DNA of 64,000 nucleotides from Desulfofustis limnaeus (lineage in GTDB: Bacteria; Desulfobacterota; Desulfobulbia; Desulfobulbales; Desulfocapsaceae). Shown in pieces: positions 8,273 through 18,240 of the stretch. Numbering within the stretch: the first letter of the stretch is position 1; each line of letters starts with the position of its first letter. The stretch lies in assembly GCF_023169885.1 (NCBI RefSeq), contig NZ_AP025516.1:3761501-3825500 (forward strand). Direction: 5' to 3'. The position numbers and the translations under genes are program-made. Under the pieces are notes generated by a model. The model was not told the DNA's origin, did not search any database, and worked only from the letters and a program-made list of their open reading frames with translations.

Positions 8273-11200
8273 TCATCGAGCATCAAGGACGCAGCGCACC
8301 AGCGACGACAGTTCAACCATGCTAAACGGTTTCTGGAGAAAGCCGCTCCCCTTGCCGAGCAACAACTGCTCCATCTTCTTATCCAAGGCATACCCGCTCG
8401 ACAACACAACCGGCAGCGACCGCCCTGTCTGTTTTATTCTCTCAAGGACTTCACTGCCATCCATCCCGGGCATGATCACATCAAGGATGATCAGGTCGAT
8501 GCGCTCCCCCTGCTGCTCCAACACCTCAAGACCGGCAGCACCCCCCTGAGCGGTCAGCACGTGGAAACCGAGCTGTTCGAGCATCGCCTGGCCCACCTCG
8601 AGGATCATCTCTTCATCATCGATCAGCAGAACGGTCTCCGACCCCGCTGCTGACATCATCTGTTCCTGTTCCGGCACCTGGATGACCGGTGTTTTTGCAG
8701 ACAGCGGCAGATAAATGGTAAAGGTTGAGCCGTGCCCGACCATACTGTCCACCTGGATGAAGCCCCCGTGGTTCCTTACTATGCCGTACGAGGAAGCCAG
8801 GCCCAAACCGGTTCCCCGCCCGCCCCCTTTGGTGGAGAAGAACGGCTCGAAGATCCGTTTGCGAATGGATTCTTCTATGCCGGTACCGGTGTCGGTGATG
8901 GAAACGACGGCGAATCGACCGGCGACGACCCCATGCGGCTGACAACGAGACTCATCCAGCACATCGGTTTCGATGGCAATGGTCAATTCGCCTCCCTGCG
9001 GCATGGCCTGCCAGGCGTTCACATACATGTTGAGCAGCACCTGTTCCATCTGGGGGCGATCGACCTCCACCACCACCGGCTCAGGGGCCGACATGACGGC
9101 TGTCCGAATCTCTTTTTTGGTCCTGCCGAACAGCTCCGAACTGCTTTGCACCAGCTGGTTCAGGTCGATCGGCATCGGCTGGTATTTTCCCCCCCGGGCA
9201 AATCCGAGCAGTTGTCTGGTCAAGCCACTGGCGCTACGCACGTAATCCTCTATGGCCAGAGCATGCTCCCGCTCCCGCTCGCCACCGACCAGGCGAAGCA
9301 GTTCCGCCCGTCCCTGAATGCCCATCAGCAGGTTGTTGAAATCATGCGCGATACCCCCTGCCAGCGTGCCGACTGCCTCCATTTTCTGGGCCTGCTGGAA
9401 GGCATTTTCCAACCGTTTCTGTTCGGTGATGTCGCGAATGAAATTGAGCGTCGCCGGTCGGTCCCGCCACTGAATCAGCACGGCACTCAACTGAACGACG
9501 ATTTCCTCTTTTGCTTTGGTCTCCAGACGAAACTGGTAATTTTGGGGGAGAGATTTGTCTCCTTCCAGCCGCCTGACGTGCCTCTGAGTCACCAATTCCC
9601 GGTCAGCGGGATGAATGAAGTGCGTAAACGGCTTCGCCTTCAACTCAATATCGGTGTAGCCGATGATGGACGCCGTCTGATGGTTGGCGAACACCACCCT
9701 GCCGTCCTGCACGATCAAAATGGCATCGTGAGCGTTTTCCACCAGATTCCGATACTGCTCTTCACTCTCCCGCAGCGCCCTTTCCGCCCGTAAACGCTCG
9801 GTGACATCCTGGACAAAAGCCACCGTCCTGGCATGCGGAGCTTCCGGAAACGGTCTGATCCGCACTTCCGCTTCAAAAGCGGTACCGTCGATACGGTTAT
9901 GTCGCCAGTAAAAGTGATCGACCATCTGCGGGTCAGTCAAGTCCTGCAAAATCCCCTGCGCGGCCAGATCTGATCGTTTACCATTGGGTTGCACCTCCGG
10001 CGAAACGGCGAGGACACTGGTCCCGATCAGTTCTCGGCGGGTCGCCCCGAACATCTTCAAAGCGGCCGGATTGCAATCGGTGATAATGGTTCCCTGAAGC
10101 AATAAAATGGCATCGGGACTTGCTTCAAAAAGGCTTTGATACCGCTCCCGCTCTCTTCCAATGGCCCCCGTCTGTTGGCGGATCTTCTGGATAAACGAAT
10201 TGAACTCTCCCGCCAGGCGTCCGAGTTCATCTTTCTTGGCCACCGGGAGCGGTTCCGGGCTCACCAGGCCGGTATTGCGATCGAGATGCTCAATGAGGTC
10301 CTGCAACGGTCTGGTCAAACGACCACTGAGCAGATAGCTGGCTACGGCTGCGGCGATGAGCAATACCACCATAGCCCCGTGAAGAATCATGCGAATGACC
10401 TCCACCGGAGCCATGATCTCTTCCATGGAACTCACGGCGGCCACCAGCCAGCCGTACTCATCGATCGTTCGAAAAACGACCAACTTCTTCTGAGCAGGAA
10501 AGCCACCCGGCTGTTCCAGTGAAAAGATGAAACTTCCCGAACGCTCCTCGATCAGGCGCTGTCGAAGGCTGGCAGTAAGTTCATCACGGGAGGCGCGATC
10601 TCCCCCGTTCATCTGGGGATGGACGAGCACAGTACCGGCGGCATCAACGACAAAACAATAGCCGCTGGTGCCGAAACGAAGCGAGAGAACGGTCTGCTGA
10701 AAATCTTCGGGGTCAATCAACTGGGAAAACTCGGACCGATAACTCGAAGCCGAAATGATCCAGTCTAGCTCCGCCAGATAGACCATGAATAGGGCCTTTT
10801 TGCGCAGCTCTCGTTCTCCGGGATTGCGCCATTCGTACTCCAGGTAGCCGTTTTTTCGATTCATTTGCTCTTTGACAAAGGCAAAAGAAGAGATATTGGA
10901 TCCCTGCAAGACCCGGTTCGGGTGAACCGTCAACTCACCGCGGGAGTCGAGGCAATAGATGTATCCGGAGCTGCCGACCTTCTGTTTCAGAAAGATGTTC
11001 CGGATCGCGACCAACGCTTCGGCCCTCGTCATCTTCCCACCATCGGCAAGGGCCAGGTAGTGTCGAGCCAGTGCCAAGTTTTTTTCAGCCAGTGCCTGCA
11101 AGTGATTCCGGATGGCAATGGAGGCGCTTGTTTGCACCGCACTGGTCAACAACTGCGTGGAGTTGGTCAATTCCCGTTCGGCATTGTTCCTGAAATAAGG

Positions 11201-11314
11201 AACCATGACCAATTCCACTGACCCTACCAAGAGCAGGAGAACCGGAATGAGCGGCAACAGAAAAAAAACGAAGATACGGGAGCGTAACGTTCCCAGCAAG
11301 CGCCTGATAATCAT
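8273..11314 (-). CDS. Hybrid sensor histidine kinase (Cache-HAMP-PAS-PAS-HK-REC)
   Basis: The 1013-residue protein has an N-terminal membrane helix (about residues 15-37) and a long periplasmic sensor region with two Cache-like halves ([19 protein letters not shown] and [19 protein letters not shown]). A second membrane helix leads to a HAMP segment and then two PAS domains ([13 protein letters not shown] and [13 protein letters not shown]). The kinase core has H-box [12 protein letters not shown]-box [10 protein letters not shown], and glycine-rich DTGTGIEES and [13 protein letters not shown]-terminal receiver has LLIDDEE, the Asp in [11 protein letters not shown] and Lys in LQKPF. Cache domains usually bind small organic ligands. 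Phosphorelay from His to the attached receiver is expected. The ATG at 11314 directly precedes the first membrane helix. Confidence 0.93.
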   Translation of the reverse strand: MIIRRLLGTLRSRIFVFFLLPLIPVLLLLVGSVELVMVPYFRNNAERELTNSTQLLTSAVQTSASIAIRNHLQALAEKNLALARHYLALADGGKMTRAEALVAIRNIFLKQKVGSSGYIYCLDSRGELTVHPNRVLQGSNISSFAFVKEQMNRKNGYLEYEWRNPGERELRKKALFMVYLAELDWIISASSYRSEFSQLIDPEDFQQTVLSLRFGTSGYCFVVDAAGTVLVHPQMNGGDRASRDELTASLRQRLIEERSGSFIFSLEQPGGFPAQKKLVVFRTIDEYGWLVAAVSSMEEIMAPVEVIRMILHGAMVVLLIAAAVASYLLSGRLTRPLQDLIEHLDRNTGLVSPEPLPVAKKDELGRLAGEFNSFIQKIRQQTGAIGRERERYQSLFEASPDAILLLQGTIITDCNPAALKMFGATRRELIGTSVLAVSPEVQPNGKRSDLAAQGILQDLTDPQMVDHFYWRHNRIDGTAFEAEVRIRPFPEAPHARTVAFVQDVTERLRAERALRESEEQYRNLVENAHDAILIVQDGRVVFANHQTASIIGYTDIELKAKPFTHFIHPADRELVTQRHVRRLEGDKSLPQNYQFRLETKAKEEIVVQLSAVLIQWRDRPATLNFIRDITEQKRLENAFQQAQKMEAVGTLAGGIAHDFNNLLMGIQGRAELLRLVGGEREREHALAIEDYVRSASGLTRQLLGFARGGKYQPMPIDLNQLVQSSSELFGRTKKEIRTAVMSAPEPVVVEVDRPQMEQVLLNMYVNAWQAMPQGGELTIAIETDVLDESRCQPHGVVAGRFAVVSITDTGTGIEESIRKRIFEPFFSTKGGGRGTGLGLASSYGIVRNHGGFIQVDSMVGHGSTFTIYLPLSAKTPVIQVPEQEQMMSAAGSETVLLIDDEEMILEVGQAMLEQLGFHVLTAQGGAAGLEVLEQQGERIDLIILDVIMPGMDGSEVLERIKQTGRSLPVVLSSGYALDKKMEQLLLGKGSGFLQKPFSMVELSSLVRCVLDAR

Positions 11315-11533
11315 GGCATAACGGTCCAAGAGAGAGGCATTGCAGCATGTCCGAAGGGCGCAAGTATACCAACAAAACCTCCCGGGCAACAGAGGTTGTT
11401 ATCGCTCGGCTCCCCGCAGGCGGAGCAGGTGGTCATCGCTTGCCGGCCACGTTGAAAATTCTTCGATGACGATTACCAGACAATGTGGTATGGCTTTGTG
11501 CGTTAATCTGGTCCACCGGCAAAGCGACACACC

Positions 11534-12715
11534 ATGATGAGTAACCTTCTATTTTCCCTGCTCCTTCTGCTTGTTTCTTTTTTCTCGGTTTCCTGCCGCC
11601 CCGACTATTTTCCGTCGCCCGAAAGTGAAGGTGGGTGGCGCAAGAACACCGACCCGAAATTCATCAGATCTCTTCATCTCGATCCGGATCGACTCGGAGA
11701 ACTTGGGTCCTATGGCCTCTCCGTGCCAAGTTCGGAACTGTCTTCAGTGCTGGTGATCAAGGACGGCTGGCTGGTCGGCGAATGGTACAGCGCCCCGGAA
11801 GCCCGCCACACGCCGATATACACCGCTTCCGTCGGCAAGACCTTCGCCCTCATCTGTTTTGGCATCGCCGAGAAGGACAGCCAGGAAGGACGGCTCCCCT
11901 ACCGCATCGACAATTCGTCCCATGTCTATGACCGACGCTGGCTCCCCCAGGGCTACCCGCTCTCCGACCCCGGCAAGCGCCAGATCACCTTCGACCATAT
12001 TTTTCAACACACGTCGGGTCTTGTACCCCAAGCGTCAACGGTGGAACAAGATCTTCCCATCGAACAGGGAAGAAATCAATGGCGCAATTACCTTTCCTGG
12101 GTTGTCGGCCACTCCTCCCTGTGGCCGCAGACCAAAGAGCTTTACTTTCCTCCCGGTTCCCCTGAGGAATTTGCGAGTCATGCCTGCTGGGGATCCCATT
12201 GCGGCGCTTACAGCAGTGTCGGTTTTGCCCATATCGGTCTGGTGCTGGCAAATCTCTACCAGATGCCGGCTCATCGCTTTCTGCGCAGCCGGCTGCTGGA
12301 CCCGATCGGGTTTTCCGCAGTCGCCTTCGAAGAACCGCCGGCACCGCCGGAAATCCTCTGGTTCAGCGGTGGCGGCTTACGGATGCTCCCTCGAGATTTT
12401 GCCCGCTTCGCTTACCTATTGCTCCATGAGGGACGCTGGGGAAAACAACAGCTTGTTCGCCCGGAGTGGTTTCGCTCGTTGGCGTCATCACCGCGCTACG
12501 AAAATCTCCGCACCAACCACGACGGCTATTTCGGAACCGCCTATCCGCCCGATCTCATAAGGGTCTACGGTTCCGGCGGAAATTTCGCCTTCATTTTTCC
12601 CAGTCAGCAGCTGATTGTCCTGAAGACCGGCAGGATTCACAATTTCTTTCTTGATCTTCATATGCGCGATTTCCTGCACCGCGCCTCGCTGATTTTTACC
12701 GACGTATCCTCTTGA
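11534..12715 (+). CDS. Serine hydrolase, beta-lactamase/PBP class C fold, lipoprotein
   Basis: The 393-residue product starts with a hydrophobic signal ending in FFSVSC, a plausible lipobox with Cys-21. The catalytic SxxK appears as SVGK near residue 97, within YTASVGKTF. The family segment HIFQHTSGL and a C-terminal GSGGN stretch are also seen. The family includes D-aminopeptidases, esterases and cell-wall enzymes; resistance to beta-lactams should not be assumed. It stands alone, divergent from the kinase gene at 11314. A second, unrelated-looking class C protein is encoded at 42978-44087. Confidence 0.85.
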   Translation: MMSNLLFSLLLLLVSFFSVSCRPDYFPSPESEGGWRKNTDPKFIRSLHLDPDRLGELGSYGLSVPSSELSSVLVIKDGWLVGEWYSAPEARHTPIYTASVGKTFALICFGIAEKDSQEGRLPYRIDNSSHVYDRRWLPQGYPLSDPGKRQITFDHIFQHTSGLVPQASTVEQDLPIEQGRNQWRNYLSWVVGHSSLWPQTKELYFPPGSPEEFASHACWGSHCGAYSSVGFAHIGLVLANLYQMPAHRFLRSRLLDPIGFSAVAFEEPPAPPEILWFSGGGLRMLPRDFARFAYLLLHEGRWGKQQLVRPEWFRSLASSPRYENLRTNHDGYFGTAYPPDLIRVYGSGGNFAFIFPSQQLIVLKTGRIHNFFLDLHMRDFLHRASLIFTDVSS

Positions 12716-12769
12716 TCCAACCATCACCAAGCGGGTGACGCCACGAAGAAACAATTGTGAACAGACCGG

Positions 12770-13237
12770 TTATCCCTGAAAGATGAAAAACTTGCGCATG
12801 GCATAGTTGATCAGGATGGCGCTGACGATGTTGGCGGCGAAGGCATAGGTGGTCAACATGCCCAGACGCCTGATGAGGACACCCATAAAGGCGGTCCCGA
12901 TCGCGACACTCAATCCGGACACCAGATAGAAAAGAGAGACCTCTACCAAAAAGGAATGGCGGCCACGCTCGAACACCCAGAGGATATTGGTGACATAGGC
13001 AACCAGGTTGGCAATGACAAAGGCCACCGCGTTGCTGATCATCGAGTTTCTGGCCCGGTGAAAATCGTTGATCTCCCTGACCTGCAACCTCAGTAGCCGA
13101 ACCGCATGGTCATTCGGCTGCAGAGCGGGAAAGAGCCGCCAGGCCACCAGGTGAAACACCAGGATATGGGTCACGGTGGCCAGGCCTCCAGCCAGAGCGT
13201 ATTTTATGAATTGTATCAGATTCTCATGTTCCAGCAT
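12770..13237 (-). CDS. GtrA-like four-helix membrane protein
   Basis: The 155-residue product has four hydrophobic segments: FIKYALAGGLATVTHILVF, AVAFVIANLVAYVTNILWVF, a third around FYLVSGLSVAIGTAFMG and a fourth around AANIVSAILINYAMRKFFIF. The pattern, the N-terminal RxxKYxLxGG-like start and the final RKFFIF match the GtrA family, thought to flip lipid-linked sugars for surface polysaccharide modification. No glycosyltransferase partner is nearby. The ATG at 13237 was chosen because the upstream in-frame Met at 13285 adds an unrelated stretch. Confidence 0.8.
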   Translation of the reverse strand: MLEHENLIQFIKYALAGGLATVTHILVFHLVAWRLFPALQPNDHAVRLLRLQVREINDFHRARNSMISNAVAFVIANLVAYVTNILWVFERGRHSFLVEVSLFYLVSGLSVAIGTAFMGVLIRRLGMLTTYAFAANIVSAILINYAMRKFFIFQG

Positions 13238-13908
13238 GGCGGTCCTGACAAAAATTGACGGCAAAAAACAAAACCAGAACAGCATCGTTTCCGCAAGTGT
13301 TTCTTGATCCTACCATTCGGGAAGCAGTCCTTGCAGACGGGCCTGGTCGGACCAAAATCGTTTTTTTATCTGTATCACCATTCCAGAACCCAAGGCATGA
13401 CTTCACCCCTTGAGCCATTTCAACTCTACCACCCACCGATGGCAACTTATCGAGCAATCGTTGCTTGAGTGGCGCCAAAGAGCGGGAGGAACGCGCATTT
13501 TGTTTCAATAATTTTGAATCGATCATTCAATATTTTATGGACAACACCCCGTGATACACTTGGTCATACCAGAAATGTCAATCTTTTTGTTGTGAATCTG
13601 GCTCGTTAACCACCGCCGCCGAAATTACGCCAAAAATATTAATCATTTTTTATAGTTCAGATAGGTCGAACTGATTCCAAATTATCTTTACAAACATTTT
13701 TCTTCCCTTTACTCTGGTGGCAGAAAAAGATTCCTGTTTGCAGATGCCCACCCCGTTTTCAGAGCAGTTCGGACGCTGAAAATCGGGTATGTATCCCGAG
13801 TTCTGATACTCAGGCAGTCCGGCTATCCATCTTTTGCGCAGCTCCTGCCTGACGGCTGATTCGGGGTTCTGTTCTGTTCGGTACCAATATCAACCAGGGG
13901 AGATCGGC
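13238..13908. other. 671-bp intergenic gap upstream of the oad operon
   Basis: No credible gene is seen on either strand. The central part (about 13500-13740) is AT-rich, unlike its flanks, and presumably holds the promoter of the downstream operon. The right part, 13751-13851, folds into several hairpins and is listed separately. No tRNA, known riboswitch core or repeat was recognised in the rest. Confidence 0.6.
13751..13851 (+). promoter_or_regulatory. Structured 5' leader candidate of the oad operon
   Basis: Three helices can be drawn. A 10-bp stem pairs 13753-13762 with 13776-13786 (one bulge). A short stem lies around 13796-13813. A 7-bp stem pairs CAGGCAG (13811-13817) with CTGCCTG (13845-13851); the last two share bases and could be alternatives. 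The structure ends 57 bp before the first gene of the ABM-oadGAB operon. No known riboswitch class was recognised; a cis-regulatory role is inference from position and pairing. Confidence 0.4.
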
Positions 13909-14193
13909 ATGGCAGTCAAAATCCTTATCACCCGCAAAGGCATTCAAAACAACATCATCGAGTTGACTGTGCTATTGAAGAAGCTGCGCAGTCTGACCCT
14001 GAACCAACCCGGTTACATCTACGGAGAAACACTGCGCCGGCTCGATCAACCCGACGAATGCGTCGTCGTCTCCACCTGGCGTTCCCGAGAAGACTGGGAG
14101 AATTGGTTCAATAATCCCCAGCGGCAGAGTATCCAGACCGAGATCGATCTCCTGCTCGGGGAACCGACCTCTTATGCCGTCTATGAAGAATGA
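13909..14193 (+). CDS. ABM-domain protein at the head of the oad operon
   Basis: A 94-residue alpha/beta protein of the antibiotic biosynthesis monooxygenase (dimeric alpha-beta barrel) type: an N-terminal VKILITRKG strand, QPGYIYGETLR, then VVVSTWRSREDWENWFNNPQR, the usual signature helix of the fold. In this family such small proteins range from monooxygenases to heme-degrading or purely structural proteins, so no reaction is assigned. The ATG at 13909 has AGGGGAGA upstream. It lies about 60 bp before oadG on the same strand, suggesting co-transcription with the sodium pump. Confidence 0.78.
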   Translation: MAVKILITRKGIQNNIIELTVLLKKLRSLTLNQPGYIYGETLRRLDQPDECVVVSTWRSREDWENWFNNPQRQSIQTEIDLLLGEPTSYAVYEE

Positions 14194-14254
14194 CGCCATA
14201 CCTGAAACGTACTGATAAAGGCCAAAAGACCACTCTTAACAGCAGGTAACCTCC

Positions 14255-14524
14255 ATGATTTTTGAAGGATTGAAGTTGATGGTCGTCGGCATGACGACCG
14301 TATTGCTCTTTCTCACGCTGATGGTACTGCTCATTCAGCTCGTCGCCAACCTGACCAAAGGAGTTGCGGCCAAAGAGTTGCAGGCCATCCAGGACGAGAA
14401 AGATCGTCTCAGACAGGAACGAGAGCGGCAAAAACAGGCTGCGGCAGACCCGGACGACGACATCGTCGTCATCACCGCCGCCATTGCCGCATTTGAAACG
14501 GAACGGGCAGCGGCACTGCGCTGA
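14255..14524 (+). CDS. oadG: Oxaloacetate decarboxylase gamma chain (OadG-like)
   Basis: An 89-residue protein with one N-terminal membrane helix (LMVVGMTTVLLFLTLMVLLI) followed by a charged, coiled-coil-like stretch and an acidic tail (PDDDIVVITAAIAAFE). This is the layout of the small gamma subunit that anchors and assembles sodium-pumping decarboxylases. Position immediately before oadA and oadB supports the assignment. The C-terminal ITAAIAAFE segment is typical of gamma chains in this family. Confidence 0.85.
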   Translation: MIFEGLKLMVVGMTTVLLFLTLMVLLIQLVANLTKGVAAKELQAIQDEKDRLRQERERQKQAAADPDDDIVVITAAIAAFETERAAALR

Positions 14525-14596
14525 GCAGACAGGCGAAACCGGCATTCATCTGTCATCCGGGAACGGTTGACACAACCTAACGCAAGGAGAAGTACG

Positions 14597-16396
14597 GTGG
14601 GTAAAAAAGTAATCAAGTTCATGGATACGTCTTTCCGGGACGGATTTCAGTCAGTTTTTGGTGCCCGGGTCTTGACCGATGATTTCGTTCCGGCGCTGCA
14701 AGCCAGTATCGATGCCGGGATCACTTATCTCGAGGCGGGGGGCGGGGCCCGCTTCCAGAGCCTGTTCTTCTATTGTGGAGAATCGGCCTTCGACATGATG
14801 GATCGATTCCGCGCCGAGGTGGGCCCGAACGCGAACCTGCAGACCCTGGCCCGCGGTATCAACGTTGTCGCACTCAGTCAGCAGCCACGCGACATCATCG
14901 ATCTGCATGCCAAGATGTTCAAGAAGCACGGCATGACCACCATCCGCAATTTCGACGCCCTCAACGACGTGCGCAATCTCGAGTATTCCGGTGAACGGAT
15001 TGCTCATCACGGTCTCAAGCACCAGATCGTCGTCACCATCATGGAGCTGCCGCCCGGCTGTTCCGGCGCTCATACGGCCGAATTTTACTTGGACCGGCTC
15101 AAGTTGATCCTCGATTCCAACATTCCGTTCCATTCCATTTGCTTCAAGGACGCCACCGGCACCGCCAACCCGAGAAAGATCTACAATACTTTTAAAGGCG
15201 CCCGGAAAATGGTCCCGGAAGGCACCATCCTCTGGTTCCACACCCACGACACCGCCGGCATCGGCATCAGCCAGAATCTGGCGGCGATCGAAGGCGGGGC
15301 GGACGGCGTCGACCTGGCCAAGAGTCCGGTCAGCGGCGGCACCTGTCAGCCGGACATCCTGTCGATGATGCAAGTCCTCAAGGACACCGAATATACCTTT
15401 GATCTCGATTATGAAAAGGTCCTGGTGGCCGAGGAAGCCTTTGAGGGGGCGATGAAGGATTACTTCTTCCCGCCCGAAGCGAAAATGGTGTCACCGACTA
15501 TCACCCTGTCGCCGATGCCCGGCGGTGCGCTCACCGCCAACACCATGATGATGCGCGACACCAACACCCTGCACCATTATCCGGCGGTCATCAAGGAGAT
15601 GTCGGAGGTGGTCCGTCTCGGCGGTTTCGGCTCATCGGTGACCCCGGTTTCCCAGTTCTATTTCCAGCAAGCCTACCTCAACGTCACCCAGGGCAAGTGG
15701 AAAGTAATCAACCCGAACTACGGCAACATGGTGCTTGGTTATTTTGGACGCACCCCAGTTCCGCCAGATCCGGAAATCGTCAAACTTGCCTCCGAACAGC
15801 TCGGCAAACCGGTCTTCACCGACGACCCGCTGGACATTCTCGAGCCCGGCATCCCGAAAGCCACCAAGATTCTCGAAGAAAACAACCTGCCGGTGAGCGA
15901 CGAAAACATCTTCATCATCGCCAGCTGTGAGCAGAAAGGGCTTGATTACCTGCTCGGCAATGCCAAAGTGAACGTTCGCAAGAAAGGCGAAGAGGAAAAA
16001 GCTCCGGCCAAGCCGGCCGCCAAGGCAGCCGCTGCCGCTGCACCGACACCCATGGGACCGCGGTCCTACTCGATTACCGTCAACAACCGTATCTACGACG
16101 TGACCGTTGCCGAGGGCAGCGGTGCGGTCCAAGCGGTGCCGGCCCAGCCGGCTGCCGCACCGGCCGCAGCCCCGGTTACCGGCGGCACCGAAGTCGAAGC
16201 ACCGACCCCCGGCAACGTGCTGAAGATTCTCGTCAAGGTCGGTGACACGGTGAAAAAGGATCAGCCGCTGCTGGTTCTGGAGGCCATGAAAATGGAGTCG
16301 GAAGTGAAATCACCGTGTGACGGTAAGATTGTGGCCATTCTGGTATCGGCCGGCGATACGGTTCAGTCCTCCGACCACATCATGACCATTGGCTGA
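14597..16396 (+). CDS. oadA: Biotin-dependent carboxyltransferase alpha subunit (OadA-like)
   Basis: The N-terminal carboxyltransferase TIM barrel begins FMDTSFRDGFQSVFG and carries the metal/lysine region FKDATGTANP and the WFHTHDTAGIG histidines. A central conserved carboxylase domain follows. An Ala/Pro-rich linker (about residues 470-525) leads to a C-terminal biotinyl domain with the acceptor lysine in EAMKMES. The subunit moves CO2 from oxaloacetate, or a related acid, to biotin. Substrate is not certain: pyruvate or methylmalonyl-linked variants exist. The start is GTG at 14597, with AAGGAGA at 14583-14589; 599 residues. Confidence 0.92.
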   Translation: MGKKVIKFMDTSFRDGFQSVFGARVLTDDFVPALQASIDAGITYLEAGGGARFQSLFFYCGESAFDMMDRFRAEVGPNANLQTLARGINVVALSQQPRDIIDLHAKMFKKHGMTTIRNFDALNDVRNLEYSGERIAHHGLKHQIVVTIMELPPGCSGAHTAEFYLDRLKLILDSNIPFHSICFKDATGTANPRKIYNTFKGARKMVPEGTILWFHTHDTAGIGISQNLAAIEGGADGVDLAKSPVSGGTCQPDILSMMQVLKDTEYTFDLDYEKVLVAEEAFEGAMKDYFFPPEAKMVSPTITLSPMPGGALTANTMMMRDTNTLHHYPAVIKEMSEVVRLGGFGSSVTPVSQFYFQQAYLNVTQGKWKVINPNYGNMVLGYFGRTPVPPDPEIVKLASEQLGKPVFTDDPLDILEPGIPKATKILEENNLPVSDENIFIIASCEQKGLDYLLGNAKVNVRKKGEEEKAPAKPAAKAAAAAAPTPMGPRSYSITVNNRIYDVTVAEGSGAVQAVPAQPAAAPAAAPVTGGTEVEAPTPGNVLKILVKVGDTVKKDQPLLVLEAMKMESEVKSPCDGKIVAILVSAGDTVQSSDHIMTIG

Positions 16397-16421
16397 GCAG
16401 GCAGATAACTGCTGTTTCTAT

Positions 16422-16453
16422 CGTCGAGGCGATGGCTCCGCCACGCCTCGACG
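16422..16453 (+). other. Intercistronic hairpin between oadA and oadB
   Basis: A 10-bp perfect stem CGTCGAGGCG / CGCCTCGACG (16422-16431 with 16444-16453) encloses a 12-nt loop in the 84-bp gap between oadA and oadB. There is no U-tract, so it is more likely an mRNA processing or stability element than a terminator. Confidence 0.5.
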
Positions 16454-16480
16454 GGCATTGTTTCAATGATGGAATCACCT

Positions 16481-17995
16481 ATGAAACTAAAGACTATTGT
16501 GCTTCTGCTGCTCGGCTCATGCCTGCTCGCCGTAGGTCACCTGCAGGCGGCGGAGCGGAGCATTGTCATAACCTCGCCAGCGGACGCGAAAGTGATCCGC
16601 ATCGACGTCGCAACCGGTAAAAACGTGTTCAGCGGTGATATCATGTTTGTCCTTAAAGACGAGCATGGTGGTATTATCGAACTCAAGGCCGGCGAATCGG
16701 GAACCATCACCTCAATGCCCGTCACCTCCTACCAGAAGGTAAAACAGGGCGACGAGCTGGGCGTCATGACCCCGGCCAGTGTCATTGCCGCCAAACCGAG
16801 TATGGTGGCTGATCGCACCTTGCCCAATATCGGCCAACTCATGGGCAACCTGGCTCGAACCACCGGCATCTACGGGGTAATCGACGGCCAGCTCAACCGG
16901 GACTGGACCGTCGGCATCGGCCGGGTGTTGATGATAACCGTCGGTCTGGTGCTTCTCTATCTCGGTATCTTCAAGGGATTCGAACCACTGCTGCTGGTGC
17001 CTATCGGCTACGGCGCCATCCTGGCCAACATTCCCCTGGCCGGCATTGCCGACCCGGGAGGTATCTTGCATTACATCTATGAGGTGGGCATCGTCACCGG
17101 CATCTTCCCGCTGCTGATCTTCATGGGTGTCGGCGCCTTGACCGATTTCGGCCCCATGATCGCCAACCCCAAGACCATCCTGCTCGGTGGTGCCGCCCAA
17201 CTGGGAATTTTCGCCACGCTGCTGGGGGCGCTGTTCCTCTCGGAATTCGTGCCCGGCATCAATTTCTCGCTCCGGGACGCCGCCTCCATCGGCATCATCG
17301 GCGGCGCCGACGGGCCCACTGCCATCTTCCTGTCCAGCCAGCTGTCACCCCGGTTGCTCGGCTCGATCGCCATCGCTGCGTACTCTTACATGGCGTTGGT
17401 ACCGATCATCCAGCCGCCGATCATGAAATGGCTAACCAGCAAGGAAGAACGGCAAATCAAGATGGTCCAGCTGCGTCACGTCTCCAAACTGGAGAAGATC
17501 ATGCTGCCGATGCTGGTGCTGGGTATCTGCTCTTTATTGCTCCCCAGCGCAGCGCCGCTTATCGGAATGTTCATGCTCGGTAACCTGGCCAAGGAGTGCG
17601 GCGTGGTTGACCGGCTCTCCGACAACATCAAAGGCGCCCTGATGTATACCGTCACCGTCTTTCTCGGTCTCGGCGTCGGCAGCAAGCTGTCCGCCGACAA
17701 GTTTCTCAACATGGAGACCATCGGCATCCTGCTGCTGGGCATGGTTGCCTTCGGCATCGGCACTGCCGGCGGCGTGCTGATGGCCAAGCTGATGAACAAA
17801 TTAACCAAGACCCCGATCAACCCGCTGATCGGCGCTGCCGGCGTCTCCGCCGTACCGATGGCGGCTCGGGTGGTCAACAAAGTCGGCCTTGAGGCCAACC
17901 CGCAGAACCACCTGATCATGCATGCCATGGGACCCAACGTCGCCGGCGTTATCGGCTCGGCTGTGGCAGCCGGTGTTTTGCTGGCCCTGCTCTAG
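16481..17995 (+). CDS. oadB: Sodium-pumping decarboxylase beta subunit with N-terminal extension
   Basis: The C-terminal roughly 370 residues match the polytopic OadB/GcdB/MmdB family, with signature [19 protein letters not shown] and the late segment [19 protein letters not shown]. It couples decarboxylation of carboxybiotin to sodium export. Ahead of it lie a signal-like segment (about residues 1-24) and a roughly 75-residue domain ([36 protein letters not shown]) resembling a biotinyl/lipoyl barrel but with no MKM lysine. This extension is unusual: canonical beta subunits start directly with membrane helices. ATG at 16481 chosen; ATGs at 16466 and 16469 are alternatives. 504 residues. Confidence 0.9.
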   Translation: MKLKTIVLLLLGSCLLAVGHLQAAERSIVITSPADAKVIRIDVATGKNVFSGDIMFVLKDEHGGIIELKAGESGTITSMPVTSYQKVKQGDELGVMTPASVIAAKPSMVADRTLPNIGQLMGNLARTTGIYGVIDGQLNRDWTVGIGRVLMITVGLVLLYLGIFKGFEPLLLVPIGYGAILANIPLAGIADPGGILHYIYEVGIVTGIFPLLIFMGVGALTDFGPMIANPKTILLGGAAQLGIFATLLGALFLSEFVPGINFSLRDAASIGIIGGADGPTAIFLSSQLSPRLLGSIAIAAYSYMALVPIIQPPIMKWLTSKEERQIKMVQLRHVSKLEKIMLPMLVLGICSLLLPSAAPLIGMFMLGNLAKECGVVDRLSDNIKGALMYTVTVFLGLGVGSKLSADKFLNMETIGILLLGMVAFGIGTAGGVLMAKLMNKLTKTPINPLIGAAGVSAVPMAARVVNKVGLEANPQNHLIMHAMGPNVAGVIGSAVAAGVLLALL

Positions 17996-18020
17996 ACCAC
18001 GTCATTGCAGTGAACAAAAA

Positions 18021-18048
18021 ACCCAAGACTTCGGTCTTGGGTTTTTTT
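18021..18048 (+). terminator. Rho-independent terminator of the oad operon
   Basis: A 9-bp perfect stem (18021-18029 with 18034-18042) with the stable TTCG tetraloop is followed by a run of T at 18042-18048. It lies 26 bp after the oadB stop. Confidence 0.95.
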
Positions 18049-18240
18049 ATTCGATCACTTTTTTCAGCAAGGGACGGTACCGGTCATCGTGGCACGCAGT
18101 CTACTGGCCTACTGCCAAGCCATCACTATCGACTACCGGGAAGGAACCAAAGGTGGCTGTGGTGGCACGAGCGGCAGCGGCTTCGTCATCACCCCGAAGC
18201 AACCGCTCACCTTTTGACCGGCCGCTCAGCGCTTCTTTGT

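Noticed and set aside
8732-9793. 353-codon frame on the plus strand inside the hybrid kinase gene
   Set aside because: It is antisense to clear kinase and PAS motifs; long antisense frames are common in GC-rich genes.
11534-12715. Antibiotic resistance from the two class C-type serine hydrolases
   Set aside because: The SxxK fold is shared by esterases and peptidases, and neither protein shows a full set of AmpC motifs.
18049-18205. Open frame ending in a Gly/Cys-rich stretch after the oad terminator, possible gene remnant
   Set aside because: It has no start codon, ribosome binding site or recognised family; the reading is not better than chance in GC-rich DNA.
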